Shown here: one piece after another, positions 6,269 to 11,225 of the stretch
How positions within the stretch are numbered: the first letter of the stretch is position 1
Layout of the letters: every line of letters begins with the position of its first letter
Source of the DNA: Archaeoglobaceae archaeon
GTDB lineage: Archaea; Halobacteriota; Archaeoglobi; Archaeoglobales; Archaeoglobaceae
Direction: 5' to 3'
NCBI GenBank assembly: GCA_025059545.1
Contig: JANXDJ010000044.1
Span: 1 to 11,225 of the forward strand
DNA length: 11,225 nucleotides
Translations under genes and position numbers: made by a program
Notes under the pieces: generated by a model
The model's database searches: none
What the model was told of the DNA's origin: nothing
What the model saw: the letters and a program-made list of their open reading frames with translations, nothing else

Positions 6269-8193
6269 ACGATCACCCCCAAGGCTACTGCGAGCACAAG
6301 AAGTATTAGGATCGTAGCAACAGAGATCTTGAGATATAACTCGATGCTACCGCTCTGGACTCGCCTAATTCCTCTTGAAGATAGATCGAAAGTATCGGGA
6401 ATTGCTCTATGGCAGAAGAAGTCTATTGCCCTGTTCCCGTAATCAACAACCTTTGCAAGAGCCCATCCAATTTTTGAAATAATAAGATCGTTCAAAATTG
6501 CCAAATATAATCTATCCCCAAGGGCTTTGCTTAGAGGAGACTCAAGACGAGGTTTAATCAATGTAATCAGATAAGTAACCAATACAATCAATCCAACAGT
6601 TAATGAAGACTCCAAAAATCCTTCTTTCACGAACTTCTGAAACTCAGCTACTTTGAGGTAAATAACGAGCAGAAGAATTAACATTGAACACATCAATATG
6701 TAGGCTGAGCTCATCAATCCCCCACCGCCATGAGCCTTTATGCGGAATTCTCCTTTAATAAAGTTCAGGCTTAGGAATTTTGCTAGAAAAGCGGAGTAGA
6801 CTGCAGAAGTTAAAACTAATAGTATTAGCGGAATTGTGCCGAATTCGTGCTCCAAATGATGCATAATACCATCCATCGCTGATTTAACCCAATAAGCGGT
6901 CAATGGTGGAATTCCACTGAGACCAAGAGTTGCAACGATCGTAGCGATGAATGCAAACTTTAGGTTTTTAGCCACATCTTTGCCACCCACGCAAAAGCGG
7001 TCGTGGGTTTCATGGATCAAATGACCTGCAACGAGGAATAAGGTTGCCTTTGCAAACGCATGAGTGACGAGATACCAGAATGCAACGAGTATTGCAAATT
7101 TACCGATCCAGAAGCTTGCAGAAGCGGTTGCAAACATTAGCCCAAGGCTTGACATAGTTGACGCTGCAAGTAAAACTTTTCTCTCCAAACATCCAAGCGC
7201 AACCAAGGCACCGTAGAGTGCTGAGATTAAGCCAAGGAATAAAACAAGAACGTAGATCAATTCAATGCCAGCGTTGTGAATGTTCCATGGCTCCATATAC
7301 CAACTAAGTCGCATGAAAACGTAAGTTCCAGCAGCGACCATTGTTGCGGAGTGAAGCAAAGCGCTCACTGTTGTAGGACCTGTCATTGCGGTCATCAACC
7401 ATTCGCTAAAGGGAAGTTGTGCGGATTTCGTAAAGGGACCGAGAAGGAATGCAAAAAGAATCAGGAATACTCCCAAAGCTCCAACCTTCTCAGCAAGCTC
7501 ATGCCAGTGGATCTCGCTTATATTCAGCGTTCCAGCGAATAAGAAGATTGCTGCGATTGCGAAGAACATCGGCATATCTCCTAATCGAATCGTTGAAATT
7601 GCCCTCCAAGCTCCTAAGCTTGGAGACCAGAAGTAGTTAATACCAGCTATTTTTCTGCCAACATTTCCCACGAAGCTCATGTCATCGTCATCTCTGAACC
7701 AGTGCCCTATCAATCCCCAAGAAGCTAAACCAAGACCTTCCCAACCTATGAGGAGCATGAGCAAATTGTCGCTGTAAACTACGAGAAGCATAGAAGCTGT
7801 GAATAGGTTGAAGAAGAACCAATACCAGCCAAGGCGGTAATCATGCTTCATGTATTCCAAGCCATAAACACCGATGAGAAATGCGATCAGCGCAGTAAGA
7901 ACGCCCATGATCTTGCTGAGGTAATCGAATATGAACGTGAAGCTTATATTGTAACCTGGAAACCAGTCAAAAGAGACTTTTACAGCTTCATCTAATCTTC
8001 CAAAGTTGAGAAGAATGTAGAGAGAGCAAATTAGCGAGACGAATAGACCTAAAACTGAGAAAATAGGGAGCTTTCTTGCCCACTCTCTCTTTGGTTCTAA
8101 AAGCCATGCAAAAGCTACTGGTAGGCTTGAAATTATCGGAGCGAGTAATAAAGTTGCGATCAAAGCTGCATTATCGATTTTGAGATCGATCAT
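6265..8193 (-). CDS. fqoL: F420H2:quinone oxidoreductase subunit L, NuoL-like antiporter subunit
   Basis: Largest antiporter-like subunit, 642 residues, expected at the distal end of the membrane arm. Conserved charged residues are all present: Glu152 in GWEGLGLASW (TM5), Lys256 in TKSAQLPF (TM7), His281 in ALLHSATMV (TM8), His378 and Lys382 in THAFAKATLF, and Lys437 in SGIPPLTAYWVK (TM12). The C-terminal region from about 545 holds the long lateral-helix segment and a final span at about 622-642, which separate L from M and N. Between TM5 and TM6 (about 166-203) there is a polar stretch with DDDD that is roughly 20 residues longer than in bacterial NuoL. The TM7 histidine of bacterial LP-H-W is serine (PFSEW). 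Start ATG 8193 overlaps fqoM (ATGA) and has GGAGGTGTT 5 nt upstream. Confidence 0.95.
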   Translation of the reverse strand: MIDLKIDNAALIATLLLAPIISSLPVAFAWLLEPKREWARKLPIFSVLGLFVSLICSLYILLNFGRLDEAVKVSFDWFPGYNISFTFIFDYLSKIMGVLTALIAFLIGVYGLEYMKHDYRLGWYWFFFNLFTASMLLVVYSDNLLMLLIGWEGLGLASWGLIGHWFRDDDDMSFVGNVGRKIAGINYFWSPSLGAWRAISTIRLGDMPMFFAIAAIFLFAGTLNISEIHWHELAEKVGALGVFLILFAFLLGPFTKSAQLPFSEWLMTAMTGPTTVSALLHSATMVAAGTYVFMRLSWYMEPWNIHNAGIELIYVLVLFLGLISALYGALVALGCLERKVLLAASTMSSLGLMFATASASFWIGKFAILVAFWYLVTHAFAKATLFLVAGHLIHETHDRFCVGGKDVAKNLKFAFIATIVATLGLSGIPPLTAYWVKSAMDGIMHHLEHEFGTIPLILLVLTSAVYSAFLAKFLSLNFIKGEFRIKAHGGGGLMSSAYILMCSMLILLLVIYLKVAEFQKFVKEGFLESSLTVGLIVLVTYLITLIKPRLESPLSKALGDRLYLAILNDLIISKIGWALAKVVDYGNRAIDFFCHRAIPDTFDLSSRGIRRVQSGSIELYLKISVATILILLVLAVALGVIV

Positions 8194-9623
8194 GGCATAA
8201 CACCTCCGAGAACGAGTTTAATGCCCTCGAGCAGTGCTGGAGCCAATGGGGGAAAGATGAATGCAACACTAAAGAATGCGATCGCATATAAAGGCAAATC
8301 GAGCAGTCTGCTAAATTTTGGTTTCTCGTAGCCAATCGGTGTGCCGTAATAGATTTCTCTCATCGTGTAGAAGCTGTAAAGTCCGGAGATAACGAATACA
8401 AATACCACAAGCGAGATCATCGCTAAATCAAATTCGTATACTTTGACAAGCCCGAGGAGAATGAAGAACTCCGCAAGCATCCCAATCGTTATTATTCCGC
8501 TTAGAGTCATGAAACCAACCAAAGCAGCATTAGAGATCGTTGGTATGAACTCATGCATTCCTTTCATTTTATCGAGACTTCTAAGACCATGAAAAGTCGT
8601 TATTATCGCTCCTGCGGTCATGAAGAGAATTGCTTTGCCGAAAGCATGGCTCATATACTGAATAACGAGAGCTATTAGCCCGTAAGAGCCTAAGCATAGA
8701 GCTATAAGCACATAGCCCATCTGAGATACAGTCGAATAAGCCAGAAGCCTCTTGTAGTCTCTCTGTTTGAAAACGCTCAAGCCAGCGTAGATGCTTGAGA
8801 GTATTGCGTATATGATTATTAGATCCCTAAACTCTACAACGAAGGAGTTATCAATCAGATAAATTCTCAATAGGATATATCCAGCAAGACCAACCGTTAA
8901 AGGGCTTAGCAAAGCACTAACTGGTGTCGGTGCTTCTGCATGAGCCCAAGGTAGCCAGATATGAGGTCCTAAGCCCGGAAGCTTTACAACCATTCCGAGG
9001 AAGATCAGAAGCCATGGAATAAAACCTATAGTCCTTAATTCGTTCAATGCAAGACTTTGATTTGCAAATGCTACCATCAAAAAACCAGTTAAGGCTAAAA
9101 CCCCTGCTATGTGCGTCCAGACGAAATATAGAATCCCTACCCAATGCCTGTTGCCATAGCCGTAAAGGTATATGAGCATGAATGAAGTGAGCAAAGAGAT
9201 CTCGAGGAAAATGTAGAGTAAAAGTAGATTCCCGCTGTAGACGAGCCAAAGCATAGAGACTGCATATAAGTTGTATAGGAACCAATATTTTCGGAATTCT
9301 TCAGCCTTTTTTAATTCCATTTCTTCGAATCTGTGCTTCATGTAGGGTAAGGAATAAAGAGCGACCATTGCGGAAACCAATGAGATCGTGAAGCCAAAAG
9401 CGTGACTTATTGGATCATAAAGCAGATAGAAATCACCTATTGGTGCCGGAAGATTCATTAAAAGCTCTTCTCCTCTGTGAGCTACTAAAAGTAAACATAA
9501 TGAGGCGATCGCTGGAAAAAGGAAGGAGATTGCCGAAAGTGCGGTAGCGATTCTCGGTCTGAAGATTGGTAGTATAAAGGTGATCAGGAGTGGAAAAAGG
9601 AGAATGTAAAGAAATAAACTCAT
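8190..9623 (-). CDS. fqoM: F420H2:quinone oxidoreductase subunit M, NuoM-like antiporter subunit
   Basis: Antiporter-like membrane subunit, 477 residues, about 14 spans, of the NuoM/Mrp family; it sits between L and N in complex I. Visible key residues are Glu141 (TM5, YIFLEISLL), Lys214 (TM7, VVKLPG), the HIWLPWAHAEAPTPVSALL loop at 221-239, His326 and Lys330 in MSHAFGKAILF, and Glu385 (TM12, MLAEFFIL). The position of the second lysine in the middle of TM8 (LLK in bacterial NuoM) is Gly245 here by eye alignment. The AHAEAPTP loop and the acidic TM12 residue support M over L or N. Start ATG 9623 overlaps fqoK (ATGA) and has GGGGGTGAT 5 nt upstream. Confidence 0.93.
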   Translation of the reverse strand: MSLFLYILLFPLLITFILPIFRPRIATALSAISFLFPAIASLCLLLVAHRGEELLMNLPAPIGDFYLLYDPISHAFGFTISLVSAMVALYSLPYMKHRFEEMELKKAEEFRKYWFLYNLYAVSMLWLVYSGNLLLLYIFLEISLLTSFMLIYLYGYGNRHWVGILYFVWTHIAGVLALTGFLMVAFANQSLALNELRTIGFIPWLLIFLGMVVKLPGLGPHIWLPWAHAEAPTPVSALLSPLTVGLAGYILLRIYLIDNSFVVEFRDLIIIYAILSSIYAGLSVFKQRDYKRLLAYSTVSQMGYVLIALCLGSYGLIALVIQYMSHAFGKAILFMTAGAIITTFHGLRSLDKMKGMHEFIPTISNAALVGFMTLSGIITIGMLAEFFILLGLVKVYEFDLAMISLVVFVFVISGLYSFYTMREIYYGTPIGYEKPKFSRLLDLPLYAIAFFSVAFIFPPLAPALLEGIKLVLGGVMP

Positions 9624-9913
9624 TCTATATCACCCCCTGTAGATATTTTCTCTATTTCTATGCCTTTTTTCAGTTTGTCGAGTATTAAAATTGAAGAGAT
9701 CAAAATCAAAAGTTCTGCACCACTTGTGAAAATTGCAACAACAAGTATTGCAAAAGCTGTTTCTGGAATTGAAGCAAATAAAGGAAGAATTGCCAAAAAT
9801 ACTCCCCCAAACATCAACTCCAAACTTATTAGTAATCTGACCGCATCTCTCGCTGAGATTGCCATAAGATATGCTACAAGGATCACCAAAAGTGCGATTC
9901 CAAGTTCTATCAT
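9620..9913 (-). CDS. fqoK: F420H2:quinone oxidoreductase subunit K, NuoK-like membrane subunit
   Basis: Small three-span membrane protein of 97 residues, typical NuoK/MrpC length. Two conserved intramembrane glutamates are visible: Glu32 in LISLELMFGG and Glu67 in TSGAELLILIS, matching Glu36 and Glu72 of E. coli NuoK, part of the charged chain linking the quinone site to the antiporter subunits. The last 20 residues are polar and end GGDIE; these codons also carry the ribosome site of fqoM. Start ATG 9913 overlaps the fqoJ stop (ATGA), with GGGAGGTAG 4 nt upstream. Confidence 0.93.
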   Translation of the reverse strand: MIELGIALLVILVAYLMAISARDAVRLLISLELMFGGVFLAILPLFASIPETAFAILVVAIFTSGAELLILISSILILDKLKKGIEIEKISTGGDIE

Positions 9914-10368
9914 TTTTCTACCTCCCTAAGGATTTTTATTGTGGATAGCATGATCAGGAGCATTAAAGAGACGAGGAAAATAACTGCTAAAAGATAAGTG
10001 CTTAAAAAAGTCATCCCATCCTTCAGAACCTCGAAGGTTGGCTTAAAAGGCATTTGTAAAATTAAAAATACCGCCACGATTGCAATTGCAATAGACCACA
10101 AAAGATTAACCTTTCTTGAACTCTTCGCTCTGTAAGTTGCTGCAACCGCGATTGTGACAACTCCGACAGCCCCTATAAAAACGAGAGTGATCAAAACAAC
10201 TGAAGGCTGTAGATTGTAAAAGGCGTAAATTCCTGCAATGAAAAGCATCGCAAGAGACATGTAGAGAGCGGAGTAGAAGTTATCTCTCGTGATCAGTGAA
10301 GCAATTGCAGATAGCAAAGCCATTGCTCCAAGGATTGGGACGAGGAAATATAAATCCATGATTGCCAT
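9910..10368 (-). CDS. fqoJ: F420H2:quinone oxidoreductase subunit J, NuoJ-like membrane subunit; first gene of the operon
   Basis: NuoJ/FpoJ-type membrane protein of 152 residues with about five predicted spans (about 6-26, 33-51, 55-78, 88-104, 121-144). Family features are the N-terminal ALYMSLAMLFIAGIYAF region and the TM3 segment VFIGAVGVVTIAVAATY (63-79), which corresponds to VYxGAIxVLF in bacterial NuoJ, the helix that changes between alpha and pi forms during coupling. Phe64 stands where bacteria have tyrosine. It is a single, near full-length J, not the split pair of small J proteins found in Methanosarcina. AGGTAG lies 6 nt before ATG 10368; ATG 10359 is an alternative that would remove three residues. 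About 365 non-coding bases lie upstream, so this is the first gene of the transcription unit. Confidence 0.9.
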   Translation of the reverse strand: MAIMDLYFLVPILGAMALLSAIASLITRDNFYSALYMSLAMLFIAGIYAFYNLQPSVVLITLVFIGAVGVVTIAVAATYRAKSSRKVNLLWSIAIAIVAVFLILQMPFKPTFEVLKDGMTFLSTYLLAVIFLVSLMLLIMLSTIKILREVEK

Positions 10369-10423
10369 AAACCGCTACCTATTGATAAGCTTTACTGTGT
10401 TCCAAAAATTAAAACTCTAAGTG

Positions 10424-10433
10424 CTTAAAAATT
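10424..10433 (-). promoter_or_regulatory. Alternative TATA box for the fqo operon (proximal)
   Basis: Minus strand reads AATTTTTAAG. Initiation about 25 nt downstream would give a short leader of about 30 nt, still including the AGGTAG ribosome site of fqoJ. It is weaker in sequence than the distal candidate, but its leader length is more usual. Confidence 0.3.
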
Positions 10434-10471
10434 GATTTAACACACAATTAAAGTCTAATCAGTAGCAGAGC

Positions 10472-10481
10472 CTTTATATTG
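10472..10481 (-). promoter_or_regulatory. Candidate TATA box for the fqo operon (distal)
   Basis: Minus strand reads CAATATAAAG, the best match to an archaeal TATA box in this gap. With initiation about 25 nt downstream the transcript would begin near 10447, giving a leader of about 80 nt before fqoJ. No start-site data are available. Confidence 0.4.
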
Positions 10482-10702
10482 CTCTTATCTTTCAAATAGA
10501 AGGCTTGAAGAACCAAAAAGACAATTTCTACTAAATAAGTCTTACTCTAAACAGTCTTTTTAAAGTGATATAAATTCTAATTCTGGAATTTGGACTATTG
10601 AGGAGCATATACCTTATACCCCTTCTTTTCCCTCCTTTTTAAAGTTAGTCTAAAAATGCTTTGGGATCTTTTAGTATGCTTCTTTACTTAGAGAAAGAAA
10701 AG

Positions 10703-10711
10703 TTTGAAATA
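10703..10711 (+). promoter_or_regulatory. Candidate TATA box for the initiator tRNA gene
   Basis: TTTGAAATA lies 23-31 nt before the mature tRNA 5' end, the usual distance for archaeal tRNA promoters, and follows a purine-rich stretch that could be the TFB recognition element. The match to the TATA consensus is imperfect. Confidence 0.4.
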
Positions 10712-10733
10712 CTGAAAGACCACAAGAATGTGA

Positions 10734-10808
10734 AGCGGGGTAGGGTAGTCAGGTAATCCCGGCGGGCTCATAACCCGCAGATCCGTGGTTCAAATCCACG
10801 CCCCGCTA
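10734..10808 (+). tRNA. Initiator tRNA-Met (anticodon CAT)
   Basis: Complete cloverleaf of 75 nt, no intron. The acceptor stem AGCGGGG (10734-10740) pairs with CCCCGCT (10801-10807), with discriminator A at 10808. The D arm begins with GGG, pairing with CCC. The anticodon stem GCGGG/CCCGC encloses the loop CTCATAA with anticodon CAT. The variable loop is AGATC, and the T stem CGTGG/CCACG closes the loop TTCAAAT. Three consecutive G-C pairs next to the anticodon loop and an A1-T72 first pair are the hallmarks of archaeal initiator tRNA, which separates it from elongator Met and from tRNA-Ile2. The 3' CCA is not encoded, so it must be added by the CCA-adding enzyme. It is transcribed divergently from the fqo operon. 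Confidence 0.96.
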
Positions 10809-10834
10809 TTCGCTTTGCTTTCACCCTGCCTCGC

Positions 10835-10848
10835 TTTTTTATAAAAAT
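10835..10848. terminator. Likely bidirectional oligo-T terminator between convergent genes
   Basis: The plus strand has T6 at 10835-10840, 27 nt after the tRNA, a usual archaeal stop signal. Bases 10836-10847 (TTTTTATAAAAA) form a perfect palindrome, so the minus strand also reads T5 shortly after the stop of the surface-protein gene. One short element could end both transcripts. Confidence 0.55.
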
Positions 10849-10864
10849 TGTTGTGTTTTGGATC

Positions 10865-11225
10865 TTATATTCTCTTCCTAATCAAGAATGCGACACCGAT
10901 TAAGGCTAATACGGAAAGTATGATCTCAAATCCCGGACTCCTTGCTCCAGTTCCCGGAGTCAAAGAACCGCCTTTAACAAACACCTTGGCTCCATAGATC
11001 GTGTTATTCGTCTCATTGTGCTCTTCAATCTGGTTCAAGGTGTCTACAACTATTGCTACTCTATACAACCCTCTCGGAACGTTGTTAGAGATAACTTTTT
11101 CACAACTGAAAGATTTCACATCCTCAGCAAATATCTGATCAACTTTTATTCGATCTATTTCATACCGTTTCCCATCTTCACCTTCAAGAAAAACAGCAAC
11201 TTCATGCGCTCCAGCATTTGCTGGG
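10865..11225 (-). CDS. C-terminal part of a CARDB-like surface protein with PGF-CTERM anchor (5' end outside window)
   Basis: Partial gene: 119 residues are visible and the frame is open to the right edge. A GTG at 11119 lies inside the same frame but has no reason to be the true start, since the fold continues upstream. The visible region contains AHEVAVFLEGEDG and then GLYRVAIVVDTLNQIEEHNETNN, the pattern of the last strands of a CARDB (cell-adhesion-related beta-sandwich) domain. A short GGSLTPGTGARS linker leads to a C-terminal tripartite signal at 10868-10936: PGFE, a hydrophobic span, then RKRI. This is the PGF-CTERM signal, which archaeosortase A cuts to attach surface glycoproteins to lipid. 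The protein is therefore probably exported and cell-surface bound; its specific role is unknown. It has no evident functional link to the fqo operon and is transcribed towards the tRNA. Confidence 0.8.
   Translation of the reverse strand, partial: PANAGAHEVAVFLEGEDGKRYEIDRIKVDQIFAEDVKSFSCEKVISNNVPRGLYRVAIVVDTLNQIEEHNETNNTIYGAKVFVKGGSLTPGTGARSPGFEIILSVLALIGVAFLIRKRI

Larger units (their letters stand above)
10369..10733. other. Non-coding divergent region between the fqo operon and the initiator tRNA gene
   Basis: This 365-base AT-rich stretch has no convincing gene on either strand. It holds the likely promoters for fqoJ (minus) and for the tRNA (plus). An 11-base direct repeat, CTTTTTAAAGT, occurs at 10556-10566 and 10635-10645. 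A pyrimidine-rich run lies at about 10618-10640. I found no clear C/D-box RNA, riboswitch or long hairpin by eye. Confidence 0.7.

Noticed and set aside
8917..9285. 122-codon open frame on the minus strand inside fqoM
   Set aside because: Out-of-frame shadow of a conserved gene; composition is unlike a real protein.
10531..10608. 25-codon open frame in the divergent gap (minus)
   Set aside because: It begins with ATG after a purine-rich run, but it is very short, basic and has no recognisable motif; chance is more likely.
10734..10808. Elongator tRNA-Met or tRNA-Ile2 (CAT)
   Set aside because: The GGG/CCC anticodon-stem pairs and A1-T72 pair are initiator features.
1..11225. CRISPR array, insertion sequence or defence island
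   Set aside because: No repeat-spacer series, transposase, terminal inverted repeats or nuclease genes were seen; the window is a respiratory operon with a tRNA and a surface-protein end.

Overview
The window comes from a strictly anaerobic, F420-using archaeon, most probably a member of the Archaeoglobales. About 10.4 kb on the minus strand is a single gene cluster for the F420H2:quinone oxidoreductase (Fqo), a complex I relative that lacks the NADH-binding NuoEFG module. Read in the direction of transcription the order is J-K-M-L-N-A-BC-D-H-I-F. A fused B-C gene and an F420H2-oxidising F gene placed directly after I are known features of Archaeoglobus fqo operons, unlike Methanosarcina, where fpoF lies apart. 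The organism call is inference from gene order, protein families, archaeal Shine-Dalgarno sites and the PGF-CTERM signal; nothing here names a species.

Layout. Bases 1-574 (minus) hold the N-terminal half of fqoF, cut by the left edge. Bases 574-10368 (minus) hold ten further fqo genes, with essentially no intergenic space. Bases 10369-10733 are a non-coding, AT-rich divergent region with candidate TATA boxes for the operon (minus) and for a tRNA gene (plus). Bases 10734-10808 (plus) are an initiator tRNA-Met(CAT). A short palindromic T/A tract follows, and from 10865 to the right edge (minus) lies the C-terminal end of a surface protein with a CARDB-like fold and a PGF-CTERM anchor.

How it works together (family knowledge plus inference). 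FqoF oxidises F420H2 with FAD and passes electrons through its Fe-S clusters to the FqoI ferredoxin-like subunit, then to the N2-type cluster in the B part of FqoBC and to quinone at the B/D interface. FqoH, A, J and K form the coupling region, and the three antiporter-like subunits N, M and L are the likely ion-translocating modules. All eleven genes have a GGTG- or GGTA-type Shine-Dalgarno site 3-6 nt before the start, usually inside the end of the preceding gene, which indicates strong translational coupling. This rule fixes the starts of BC, D, H and I, where longer open frames exist.

Points worth a second look are: FqoI carries four [4Fe-4S] motifs instead of two; FqoN and FqoM lack charged residues that are normally conserved in antiporter-like subunits; FqoD has a shortened quinone-loop motif; and FqoA lacks the usual loop cysteine. 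No CRISPR array, insertion sequence or defence system was seen.
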